From: JBKJML01 sp046596415
GTDB taxonomy: Bacteria; Actinomycetota; Thermoleophilia; Gaiellales; Gaiellaceae
DNA: 35,525 bases
Reading direction: 5' to 3'
Assembly (NCBI GenBank): GCA_046596415.1
Contig: JBKJML010000165.1
Span: forward strand, 1 to 35,525
Positions 22,688 through 30,637 of this stretch are shown here, piece by piece. The notes below the pieces were generated by a model. That model was not told where the DNA came from. It was given only the letters and a program-made list of their open reading frames with translations, and searched no databases. The first letter of the stretch is position 1; the number at the start of each line of letters is the position of its first letter. A program made the position numbers and the translations under genes.

Positions 22688-23707
22688 ATGGCGCGCTCGA
22701 CCGTCACGATCGACCTCGGTGCCGTACGCCGGAACACCCGTACCCTGCTCGCGGCGCTCGCCGGTGCGGAACTGTGGGCGGTGGTCAAGGCCGACGGCTA
22801 CGGTCACGGCGCGGTCGACGTCGGTGGGGCGGCGCTGGGAGCGGGTGCGACGGCGCTCTGCGTCGCCACCGTCCCCGAGGCGCTCGAGCTGCGAGGCGCG
22901 CTCGGCCCCGTGCGGATCCTCGTGCTCGGGCCGGCCACGAGCAGGGAGATGGCGCAGGCCCGCGATGCCGGGCTCGAGTTGGCGGTGTCGGACGAAGCCG
23001 TGCCGGAGGGGATTCGCGTTCACGTGAAGCTCGACACCGGCATGGGACGCTGGGGCGTCGCCGAGCTGGCAGCCCCGGGCCGCGACGTTGTCGGCCTGAT
23101 GAGCCACCTGGCGAGCGCCGACTGTGACGCGGCTTTCACGGCCTGGCAGATCGAGCGCTTCCGCGTTGCGACCGACGCCTACTCCTACCTCGCCCGCCAT
23201 CTGGCGAACAGTGCCGGCGCGCTCCGCTATCCAGGCGCGCGCTTCGACGCGGCACGCTGCGGTATCGCCCTCTACGGCATCTCGCCGTTCGGCGAGGAGC
23301 CCAGCGTCGACGGTCTCGAGCCGGCGCTCCGCTGGGACTCGGAGCTCGCGCAGGTGAAGCTGCTGCCGCCCGGCTGGAGCACCGGCTATGGCCGCCGCTT
23401 CGTCGCGGAGCGGCCGACCTGGATCGGGATCGTCCCGGTCGGGTACGCGGACGGCTTCCGGCGCGACCTCACTGGGACCGAGGTGCGAGTCGCCGGCGAG
23501 CCGCGCCGCGTCGTCGGCACCGTTTCGATGGACGCGTTCGCTGTCGAGCTGGATCGCGAGTTGCCGCCAGGCACACCCGTGACGCTCGTCGGCCACGGCG
23601 TCACGTTCGAAGGGCACGCTCGGGTCGCTGGCACGATCGGTTACGAGCTCGCGACCGGGATTCGGACCGACCCGCGCCGCACACGGCGCGTCGTCGTCTC
23701 GTCGTGA
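22688..23707 (+). CDS. alr: alanine racemase
   Basis: A 339-residue PLP enzyme that makes D-alanine for peptidoglycan. The PLP lysine is Lys34 in VVKADGYGHGA, the second base is Tyr234 in STGYGRRF, and the substrate side includes VHVKLDTGMGRWG, ARCGIALYGISP and VPVGYADGF. It is shorter than the usual 360-380 residues, mainly in loops, but no motif is missing. The gene stands alone; it is bounded by a leaderless-type promoter and the convergent SDR gene. Confidence 0.95.
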   Translation: MARSTVTIDLGAVRRNTRTLLAALAGAELWAVVKADGYGHGAVDVGGAALGAGATALCVATVPEALELRGALGPVRILVLGPATSREMAQARDAGLELAVSDEAVPEGIRVHVKLDTGMGRWGVAELAAPGRDVVGLMSHLASADCDAAFTAWQIERFRVATDAYSYLARHLANSAGALRYPGARFDAARCGIALYGISPFGEEPSVDGLEPALRWDSELAQVKLLPPGWSTGYGRRFVAERPTWIGIVPVGYADGFRRDLTGTEVRVAGEPRRVVGTVSMDAFAVELDRELPPGTPVTLVGHGVTFEGHARVAGTIGYELATGIRTDPRRTRRVVVSS

Positions 23708-23723
23708 CTGGCTCTCCTCGAAG

Positions 23724-24497
23724 CTAGCGGTCGCTGCGACGGCCGCGCGTGCCCGTGAGGGTCGCGGCGCGGGAGACGAGCGTCGGTAGGAAGGCCTGAG
23801 CAAGCCCGGCGGCGCGGTACCAGCGTGGCACGGTCGTCTCGCGGCGGTTCTTCTCGATCGCGGTCAACGCGGCGGCCGCGACGCGCTCGGGGCCGACGAC
23901 GACGCGGCGGAGCAAGGCGCTCGACATCGTGGTTCGCTGTGGGAAGCCTTCCGTCTCGACGAAGCCCGGGTTGATCGTGTGGACGTGGATGCCGCGTGGG
24001 GCGAGCAGAGCAGCGGTCGAGCGCGAGAACGCGAGTTGCGCATGCTTCGAGGCGCTGTAGGGGCCGGACGAGCCGAGCGCGATGGTGCCGGCCACGGAGA
24101 CGATGTTGACGATATGAGCCGCCGGCGCGGCAGCCTCGAGGCCCGGCAGGAACGACCGCAGGCACCAGACGCCACCGAGGTAGTTCGTCCGGACGACCGC
24201 CTCGATCCGGTCGGCTTCGGCGCTGAGGAACGTGCCGCGGCTGGGGATGCCGGCGTTGTTGACGAGCAGCCCGATGCTCGGGTGCCGCTCCAGCACCGCT
24301 GCCGCGACACGGGCCACCTGCTCGCGGTCGGCAACGTCGCAGACCTCGATCTCCCCGCCCGTTGCCGCGGCGACGGCTTCGAGCCGTTCGCGCCGCCGGG
24401 CGAGCAGGACGCAGTGCCAGCCGGATGCCGAGAGCGACCTCGCGATCGCCTCGCCGATCCCCGACGAAGCTCCGGTGACGACCGCGATGCGGGTCAT
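23724..24497 (-). CDS. short-chain dehydrogenase/reductase
   Basis: A 257-residue classical SDR. It shows the cofactor loop TGASSGIG (8-15), NNAG, the catalytic Tyr147-x3-Lys151 in YSASK, and NPGFVETEGF after it. Arginines directly after the second strand (LLARRRERLE) suggest NADPH preference. Substrate unknown; the C-terminal basic tail (TGTRGRRSDR) is unusual. The ATG overlaps the subtilase stop (ATGA), so it is the second gene of that operon, although the functional link is not obvious. Confidence 0.9.
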   Translation of the reverse strand: MTRIAVVTGASSGIGEAIARSLSASGWHCVLLARRRERLEAVAAATGGEIEVCDVADREQVARVAAAVLERHPSIGLLVNNAGIPSRGTFLSAEADRIEAVVRTNYLGGVWCLRSFLPGLEAAAPAAHIVNIVSVAGTIALGSSGPYSASKHAQLAFSRSTAALLAPRGIHVHTINPGFVETEGFPQRTTMSSALLRRVVVGPERVAAAALTAIEKNRRETTVPRWYRAAGLAQAFLPTLVSRAATLTGTRGRRSDR

Positions 24498-27400
24498 CTG
24501 CGGCAGAGGCGCACGTCGAGGCGCGCTTCCGCTTTGCGGCCGGCGGCGTCGGTCACGATCGCACGCAGTCGATGCAGGCCCTTCGCGGCGCCGCGGGTGC
24601 GCCAGGTCGCACGGTAGAGGCCGGCCGGCCCTCGCTTCGTCGTTGCGATCGGCCGCCTGCCGTCGAGGAAGCGGACGGAGCGGATCTTCCTCGTCGCGCC
24701 CGCGACGACCGTGAGTGGGGCGCTAGCCGCCAGGCATTCGCGGGGCTCCGGTGCGAGCCAGCTGACCGTCGGGCGCGCGACGACGCGGATCGGTCCGGAC
24801 GCATACGTCGTGTTCGGCATGATCGAGTCGCCGATCGAGTCGACGTTCTTCGCCTCCTGGAAGTCGCTTGCCCCGACCGTGAGCCGGCGATTCCCGGCCT
24901 TCAGCCGCGGCGCTTCCTTCGGCAGGGGGAAGATCGCAATGCCGCTCGCCGGATCGTAGGCAGCGGCGCCGACGAGCGCACCACCGTAGGAGAGCACGAG
25001 CGCGTAGGGGTCGATCCCGGCGCCGGCGTCGAGCGCGCGGATCGCGATCGTCGGCCGTCCGGCCGCGACCCGGCCGGTGATGAGGCCCACACGCGGCGGC
25101 GTCACGTCGTTCATCCAGGAGCGCAGGACGTAACTGCCGGCGAGCGATCGGCCGGTGAAGGGGTCGCGGCCGGAGTCGACAGCGATGTAGTAGGTCTTCG
25201 CGGTCGGGAAGACAGCGGCGGCCGCGCCGATGTCGAGCGGAAAGTCGACCGTCAGATTGTTGACGTTGACCGGCGTCGCCGCGTAGCCCTGCACGTCGTT
25301 CTCGTCTTTCGAGCCGAGCACCCACGGATGGACGAGCGCGGTGCCGGAGCCGGCGATGACTGCGGCGCCGAAGTTCGCGACCGGGTCGGAGACGACGACG
25401 GAGTAGAGCGTCTCCGCGCCGGGCTCGACGACCGTCGGCCCCACGTAGTCCGGTGGGGGCCCGAACGGCGAGGCGGGGTAGCGGTAGGCCTGTGCCTGCG
25501 AGTTGCCCTGGCGCGTGTCCCCCGTCTGGATGAACCGGATCGGCTTCACCGGCGCACCGGCGAGCCCTGGGCGCGTGACGAGGAAGGCGTATGGAACGCG
25601 ACGCTCGGTCTTGCCGTTGCGCAGCACGAGGAAGCCGTGGGCGTCGCCGGCCACCGCCGTTCCGGAGGCGCGCGCGACGACGGGCAGGAAGCTCTCCGCG
25701 CCGGGTGTGAGAGTAATCGTCGCCGGCACCTCGATCGACGAGCCTGTGGGCTGAGCTTGCGGCCTGAGCTCGATTGTCCAGGTGCCGGCCCCGGTGCCCG
25801 CGTCGGCGATCGCCAGTAGGAGCGGCGAGCGGGCGGCACCGCGGTTGACGTCGAGGTCACCGAACGAGAGCGAGACCGGATCGGTGAAGAGGCGCGGATC
25901 GTCGGCGGCGTCGACGTTCGCAAGTCCACCGCCCTGCAGCGGTACCGGCGCCTCGACCGTCCGGGCCGTGTTGCCCCACGCCGGGCCGGCGGTCGAGACG
26001 AGCGCCGACTTCACTTGTCTGGACGACCACCACGGATGCCGCTCGAGGAGGAGCGCGGCGAGGCCGGCGACGTGCGGCGCCGCCATGCTCGTGCCGTCGA
26101 AGGCGGCGAAGGGGCCTCCCGACGCTTTCGACGTCGCCGAGAGGATCTGGCCGCCGGGGGCCGCGAGGTCGGGCTTGAGCTTGTGTCCGTATGCGGTGAG
26201 CCCCGCCGACGAGAAGCTCGTGATCGTGCCGCCGCGGCCGGTCTCGAGCTCCTGGTACGAACCGCCCAGGCGCACCGACGCGCGGCCACCGGCTCCGGCG
26301 AGATAGGCCCGCAGCCTGCCTCCGTCGAGGTCGCCGATCATGCCGCCGCGCAGCGGCAGCGCGACAGGGATGCCGTTGGCTTCGCCGGGCCGGTTGTCGA
26401 CGACCACGAGCCCGATCGCGCCGGCCGCCTTCGCGCGGATCGCCTTGGAGACGAACGTGCAGCGTCCCCGCAGGACGAGCGCCACGGTGCCGTCCAGCGA
26501 GTGCGCCGGCAACGTGCTGCGGCCCGAGTTCGGGTTGCCTGTGCCACAGAGAGAGGGATCGACGGCGCTCCCGTCACTGCCGAGCACCGACGAGACGTCA
26601 GCGATCGTCGTGCCGGCCGACGCCCAGGCAGCCGGGGGTCTGGCGGGGGCGGCCAGGAACGGAATCGCGGTCACGGTGGCGGGCGCGCCGGGCGAGGTGA
26701 CGGCGAGCGTCGGCGAGAAGACGTGGGTGTTGGAGACGGCGGCGACCGAGATTGCGTCGGGCGCGGTGCCCGGCGAGCCGGCCGTGCCGAAGCCGTATTC
26801 GTCGCGGTCGTTACCGGCCGCGATCACCGGCACGACCCCTGAGGCGGCGACGTTCCGGATCGTCTCGATCATCGCGTCGTTCGCCGGTTCGACCTGCGGC
26901 CCACCGCCCGAGAAGTTGATCACGTCCATGCCGTCGGCGACCGCCGCTTCGAAGGCGGCGATGATCTCCGGTGAGTTGGCGACATTGCCGACCGGGGTCG
27001 GGACGTTGAAGACGCGGTAGTTGCCGAGCCAGGCGCGCGGTGCGACGCCGGAAAGACCATCGACGCGCGGGTGGGAGGGGCCTACGGGCGCAGTCGTACC
27101 CGCGACGCCGGCGGCGATTCCGGCGACGTGCGTCCCGTGGAACGACGCCTTGGGGTCGAGCGGCAGGCGCCCCGGCCTGCCGGAGCCAGGCCCGGGGAAG
27201 GCGCGCGCGACAATCACCTTTGGGGTCGTGAACTTCGAGCCGCCCTTTGGGAATCCGGCCGGGTACGAGAAGCCGGTGGGGCTGAAGAAGCTGCTGCTCG
27301 TGTCGATCCCGTCGTCGACCACCGCGATCTTGACGCCGTCGCCGAGCGCGCCCGTGCGGGAGACGAGCTCGTGCACGCCGACGAGGGAGGGGCTGCGGTC

Positions 27401-27883
27401 GAGCGCGAGCGAGTAGCGGAGGCTCGGGTAGACCCGCTGTGCCAGCGTGAGCTTCACGAGCGCGGGCAGGCGCTTCGCGGGCAGCGTCACGGTGAGCCCG
27501 TCGAGGAGCACGCGGAAGCGGCGGGAGACCGTCGCCTCGGGGATGGTGCGTCGAAGGGCGAGGACTGCCGCATCCTGCCGCCGCGAGAGCTGAGCGAGGT
27601 AGGCGCGCGCTGCGGCGCTCCGGGTACTCAGCCGTGTGCGGTTCCCCCGGGAGGAGAGCGAACGCGACCAGGCGGCGAGCGGCGGGCTCGAGAGCGTGAC
27701 GATCACCGTCACTCGTCCGCGCATATGACCGGCGGGGATCGAGATCGTGCCGGCTCGCACGCGTGGCACGGTCACCTCGCCCTGGCGGTATCTGATCGGC
27801 TGGAGGCCGGCGGCCGCGGACGCGGACGAGAGGAGCACCGCCGCGAGGGCGGCGATGGCGACGGCGCGGCGCACGCGGGCCAC
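24494..27883 (-). CDS. secreted S8 (subtilisin-like) serine protease with PA domain
   Basis: A 1129-residue exported protease. A signal peptide (residues 1-25, ending SASAAAG) precedes an inhibitor-like N-terminal region (about 45-160). The catalytic domain carries Asp190 (VAVVDDGID), His249 (FHGTHVAG), the oxyanion Asn358 (AAGN) and Ser599 (FDGTSMAAPHVAG). A protease-associated domain is inserted around 430-540 (LVLRGRCTFVSKAIRAKAAG). The remaining 500 residues are beta-sandwich-like with no sorting signal or membrane anchor, so release into the medium is likely. GTG starts at 27883; a TAAACC box 6 nt upstream may drive a leaderless message. Divergent from fabI. Confidence 0.92.
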   Translation of the reverse strand: MARVRRAVAIAALAAVLLSSASAAAGLQPIRYRQGEVTVPRVRAGTISIPAGHMRGRVTVIVTLSSPPLAAWSRSLSSRGNRTRLSTRSAAARAYLAQLSRRQDAAVLALRRTIPEATVSRRFRVLLDGLTVTLPAKRLPALVKLTLAQRVYPSLRYSLALDRSPSLVGVHELVSRTGALGDGVKIAVVDDGIDTSSSFFSPTGFSYPAGFPKGGSKFTTPKVIVARAFPGPGSGRPGRLPLDPKASFHGTHVAGIAAGVAGTTAPVGPSHPRVDGLSGVAPRAWLGNYRVFNVPTPVGNVANSPEIIAAFEAAVADGMDVINFSGGGPQVEPANDAMIETIRNVAASGVVPVIAAGNDRDEYGFGTAGSPGTAPDAISVAAVSNTHVFSPTLAVTSPGAPATVTAIPFLAAPARPPAAWASAGTTIADVSSVLGSDGSAVDPSLCGTGNPNSGRSTLPAHSLDGTVALVLRGRCTFVSKAIRAKAAGAIGLVVVDNRPGEANGIPVALPLRGGMIGDLDGGRLRAYLAGAGGRASVRLGGSYQELETGRGGTITSFSSAGLTAYGHKLKPDLAAPGGQILSATSKASGGPFAAFDGTSMAAPHVAGLAALLLERHPWWSSRQVKSALVSTAGPAWGNTARTVEAPVPLQGGGLANVDAADDPRLFTDPVSLSFGDLDVNRGAARSPLLLAIADAGTGAGTWTIELRPQAQPTGSSIEVPATITLTPGAESFLPVVARASGTAVAGDAHGFLVLRNGKTERRVPYAFLVTRPGLAGAPVKPIRFIQTGDTRQGNSQAQAYRYPASPFGPPPDYVGPTVVEPGAETLYSVVVSDPVANFGAAVIAGSGTALVHPWVLGSKDENDVQGYAATPVNVNNLTVDFPLDIGAAAAVFPTAKTYYIAVDSGRDPFTGRSLAGSYVLRSWMNDVTPPRVGLITGRVAAGRPTIAIRALDAGAGIDPYALVLSYGGALVGAAAYDPASGIAIFPLPKEAPRLKAGNRRLTVGASDFQEAKNVDSIGDSIMPNTTYASGPIRVVARPTVSWLAPEPRECLAASAPLTVVAGATRKIRSVRFLDGRRPIATTKRGPAGLYRATWRTRGAAKGLHRLRAIVTDAAGRKAEARLDVRLCRR

Positions 27884-27889
27884 AGTAGC

Positions 27890-27895
27890 GGTTTA
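27890..27895 (-). promoter_or_regulatory. possible -10 box for the subtilase gene
   Basis: Read on the minus strand, TAAACC lies 6 nt before the GTG at 27883. It overlaps the fabI -10 box on the other strand by two bases, so the two polymerases would compete. Confidence 0.3.
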
Positions 27896-27899
27896 GACT
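27894..27899 (+). promoter_or_regulatory. -10 box for leaderless fabI
   Basis: TAGACT lies 7 nt before the GTG at 27907, with no Shine-Dalgarno. It is identical in sequence to the box before the HAD gene. Confidence 0.5.
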
Positions 27900-27906
27900 C
27901 GGAATC

Positions 27907-28686
27907 GTGTCCGGCCGCTTCGAAGGAAAGCGCGCGTTGATCCTCGGCGTCGCCAACAAGCGCTCGATCGCCTGGGCGATCGCCCGCAGGCTCGCCGACG
28001 AGGGCGCCGAGCTCGCGTTCACCTTCCAGGGTGAGCGGATCGAGGCAGGTGTCCGCGACCTCGCCGCGACAGTCTCCAGCCCGCTTGTCACAGCCTGCGA
28101 CGTCCGCTCCGACGAGGATGTGGCACGCGTCTTCGCCGAGGTCGGGAGCCTCTGGGGCGACGGCCTCGACATCCTCGTCCACTCGGTCGCCTTCGCGGCC
28201 GCCGAGGATCTCGAAGGGCGCTTCACCGACACGCCGCGCGACCGCTTCTGGCTGGCGGTCGACATCAGTGCCTACTCGCTCGTCGCGACGGCGCGTGCGG
28301 CGGAGCCGCTGATGGAGGCGCGCGGCGGCGGCTCGATCATCACGATGACCTACCTCGGCGGCGAGCGCGCGGTGCCGCACTACAACGTGATGGGTGTCGC
28401 CAAGGCGACCCTCGACGCGTCCGTCAAGTACCTCGCGTGGGACCTCGGCCAGAAGTCGATCCGCGTCAACGCCGTTTCGGCCGGTCCCGTGCGCACCCTG
28501 GCCGCCCGCTCGATCGCCGGCTTCTCGACGATGGAGTCGATGTTCGAGGAGCGGGCGCCGCTTCGTCGCCACATCGATGCCGACGATGTCGCCGCCGCCT
28601 CGGCCTACCTCCTGTCGGACGACGCGAAGAACGTCACCGGCACGACGCTCTACGTCGACGCCGGCTATCACTCGATGGGCATGTAA
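27907..28686 (+). CDS. fabI: enoyl-[acyl-carrier-protein] reductase (NADH), FabI type
   Basis: A 259-residue SDR-fold enzyme that reduces trans-2-enoyl-ACP in the last step of each fatty-acid elongation cycle. It has the FabI-specific start GKRALILGVANKRSIAWAIA, the dinucleotide contact FTFQGER, HSVAFA, and the catalytic Tyr159-x6-Lys166 (YNVMGVAK), with the second Tyr in TMTYLGGE. The C-terminus GTTLYVDAGYHSMGM is classic. FabI is the target of triclosan and, in mycobacteria (InhA), of isoniazid; this protein looks like the general FabI type. Its last 19 nt overlap the convergent membrane-protein gene. Confidence 0.95.
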   Translation: MSGRFEGKRALILGVANKRSIAWAIARRLADEGAELAFTFQGERIEAGVRDLAATVSSPLVTACDVRSDEDVARVFAEVGSLWGDGLDILVHSVAFAAAEDLEGRFTDTPRDRFWLAVDISAYSLVATARAAEPLMEARGGGSIITMTYLGGERAVPHYNVMGVAKATLDASVKYLAWDLGQKSIRVNAVSAGPVRTLAARSIAGFSTMESMFEERAPLRRHIDADDVAAASAYLLSDDAKNVTGTTLYVDAGYHSMGM

Positions 28687-30233
28687 AGCGCGATCGCGCC
28701 GTCTCGGGCCACGAGCCGCCAGCCGTTCTCCTCGAGATTCCGCTCCGCTCGCGCAGCGCAGCCGGGGCCGAAGTAGCCGCTCTGCTCGTAGAGGCCCCTG
28801 TGGACGACCACGTAGCGGCTGCCCGGCGGGACGGTGCCTCGGCCGCAGGAGAGCGGCCGCAGCTCGCGGGCCAGGCTGTCGGCGGCTGCGGGCGCCGTTG
28901 TCGAGTAGCCTTGCAGCCGCGCGCGCGGCGACTGCCTCACGTAGGCGAGATAGACGCTGCCGAAATGGAGATCGGGGCGGAAGACCGGTAGCTCGAGCAG
29001 CGGCCCCGGCTCCCGGAGCGCCGCGTAGGCCGCGTTGGCACGGTCGGGCGCGACCGCTGCGTAGAGCGGCACGCGCAGGTCGAGGGCGAGCAGGAGGAGG
29101 AGGACGGCGACGAGTACCGGCCGCCGCAATCTCGCCGCGGCGTAGGCGACGAGGGCAGCGAGGCAGAGGGCCGCGATCGGCACCAGGCGCTCCGGTACCC
29201 GCGGGTAGCGGAGCGGCGGGAAGTGCCGCCAGAGCGGCTCGTAGAACGGTAGCGTCGTGCCGAGCGCGAGCAGGAGCGGCACGAGGGCGCCGACACCCAA
29301 CAGCACGGCGAGGCGCCGGTCGCGGCGAGCGAGCAGTGCCAGCCCGACGAGCGCGACGATCGGGGCGAGCCAGCCGAGGAAGACGAGCCGCTCGACGCCG
29401 TGGTCGGCCGAGCGGGAGACGAAGTCGCCCCAGTGCGCCGAGTACTGGCGCACCGACGCGAGCGACCGGCCGCCCGCGGCGATCGAGCCGCCGATCACCG
29501 CCTGTTGCACGAGCAGCCCGGCCGCTACCGCCGGCAACGCGATCACGGCGGCCGCGCGCCTGCCGCACCGCAGCCAGGCGTAGGCGGCGACGAACGGGAT
29601 CGCACCGAGTGCGAGGTGGAGCTGGCCCGAGAGCGGGATCGCTGCCAGCGCGAGCGCGGCAAACGCGACTCGCCGCCGCTCGAGCGCCAGCAGCGCCGCC
29701 GGCAGCAGGAAGGAGACGAGCCCGAGCAGGTGCCCGGTGCTCTGCGCGACCCGGTACGGGGCGAGTGCGAACGCAAGGCCGCCGGCGAGCGCCGCCCCGA
29801 ACGGGAGGCCGAGCGAGCGCAGCCACGCAGCCGCGAAGCCGCCCGCGGCGAGGTAGGAGAGGAGCAGCAGCGTGTTCCAGGCCCAGGCGTGGCCGAGCAG
29901 GCGGTCGAGCGGCCAGTAAGGGAGCCCGAGCAGCCAGCCCTGGACGTTCGGCGCCGCCTTCGCCTCCGGCCGGAACGAGTACGGGTCGGCCCACGGTGCG
30001 GCGCCGCGCTCGAGCTGATGCCCGACGAGCCAGAGCGAGTACGAGAGCTGGAGGTGGTCGCCTGCCGCCGCCTCGCCGTGACCGGCCGACGGGCGGGCCA
30101 GGTAACCGTCGTCGGCGTGCCTGACGGCCGGCCAGGTTGCGAGGACGCCGGCGGCGAGGAAGAGAGCTAGAGCGCCCGCGCCGCGGCGAGCAGCCCGTCC
30201 ACGTCCTCCGCCTCCATCGCCTGGTAGCTCCAT
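28668..30233 (-). CDS. polytopic membrane protein, GT-C glycosyltransferase-like
   Basis: A 521-residue protein with about ten hydrophobic helices followed by a 130-residue C-terminal soluble part. The first external loop has HADDGYLARP, then GDHLQLSYSLWLVGHQLERGAAPW. Acidic residues in this position, followed by a 'lots of helices then soluble domain' layout, resemble GT-C/YfhO-like lipid-linked sugar transferases. The donor and acceptor are unknown. ATG 30233 is the only usable start; it lies inside the end of the peroxiredoxin gene (67-nt overlap). Last gene of the sigma-factor operon. Function is inferred from topology only. Confidence 0.7.
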   Translation of the reverse strand: MELPGDGGGGRGRAARRGAGALALFLAAGVLATWPAVRHADDGYLARPSAGHGEAAAGDHLQLSYSLWLVGHQLERGAAPWADPYSFRPEAKAAPNVQGWLLGLPYWPLDRLLGHAWAWNTLLLLSYLAAGGFAAAWLRSLGLPFGAALAGGLAFALAPYRVAQSTGHLLGLVSFLLPAALLALERRRVAFAALALAAIPLSGQLHLALGAIPFVAAYAWLRCGRRAAAVIALPAVAAGLLVQQAVIGGSIAAGGRSLASVRQYSAHWGDFVSRSADHGVERLVFLGWLAPIVALVGLALLARRDRRLAVLLGVGALVPLLLALGTTLPFYEPLWRHFPPLRYPRVPERLVPIAALCLAALVAYAAARLRRPVLVAVLLLLLALDLRVPLYAAVAPDRANAAYAALREPGPLLELPVFRPDLHFGSVYLAYVRQSPRARLQGYSTTAPAAADSLARELRPLSCGRGTVPPGSRYVVVHRGLYEQSGYFGPGCAARAERNLEENGWRLVARDGAIALYMPIE

Positions 30234-30628
30234 GCCCCGCGGACCGTACCGCCCGCGTCGACCAGGTAGACGACGCGGCTCGAGACGTCGGTCATGCCGA
30301 GGTATGCCACGGCGACGTCACAGGCCCGTGTCGCCTCGCCGTTCCAGTCCGAGAGGAGCGGGAAGTCGAGCCCGAGCGACTGCGCCCAGGCGGCGTGCGA
30401 CCAGGCGGAGTCCCGCGAGATACCGAACACGGAGACGCCCGCCTCCTTCAGCTCGTCGCTCCTGGCACGCAGGAGCAGGAACTCGTTCGTTCAGCCGCGT
30501 GACCAGTCGTGGAAGTAGAAACACAGCAGCACCGGAGCGCCCGCAAGCAGCTCGCGCAGTGACTGCGACTCCTCGCGCGGCGCCGCCCACACGCGCGCGT
30601 CGGGCAGCGGTTGGCCGGGCTCGATCAT
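30167..30628 (-). CDS. peroxiredoxin with in-frame TGA at the peroxidatic position (probable selenoprotein)
   Basis: A 153-residue AhpC/TSA-type peroxiredoxin. ATG 30628 begins MIEPGQPLPDARVW. Codon 46 is TGA (30493-30491): FYFHDWSRG-[TGA]-TNEFLLLRARSDEL. Relatives have Cys here (DWSxxCTNEL), so the TGA replaces the peroxidatic Cys; the T/S-x-x-C spacing is kept (Ser43). The frame continues without shifts through VFGISRD, FPLLSDWNGEA, the conserved Arg118 and LVDAGG to TAG. Cys103 could resolve the selenenylated enzyme. A SECIS-like hairpin follows the TGA. Peroxiredoxin is a known bacterial selenoprotein family. The alternative is a nonsense mutation. Gene finders would start at GTG 30430 and lose the active site. 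Confidence 0.8.
30457..30493 (-). promoter_or_regulatory. UGA codon plus bacterial SECIS-like hairpin
   Basis: After TGA (30493-30491) come 14 nt, then GCTCCTG (30476-30470), the loop CGTGC (30469-30465) and CAGGAGC (30464-30458): a perfect 7-bp stem, 8 with a flanking T-G pair. The known bSECIS rules ask for an apical loop 16-37 nt after UGA with G in the first two loop positions. Here the loop starts 22 nt downstream and its second base is G. Confidence 0.7.
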
Positions 30629-30637
30629 GGCACCAGA

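Noticed and set aside
30167..30628. Peroxiredoxin as a plain pseudogene
   Set aside because: There is a single in-frame TGA, no frameshift, all other motifs intact, placement exactly at the peroxidatic residue and a fitting SECIS-like hairpin. Not excluded, but less likely than selenocysteine.
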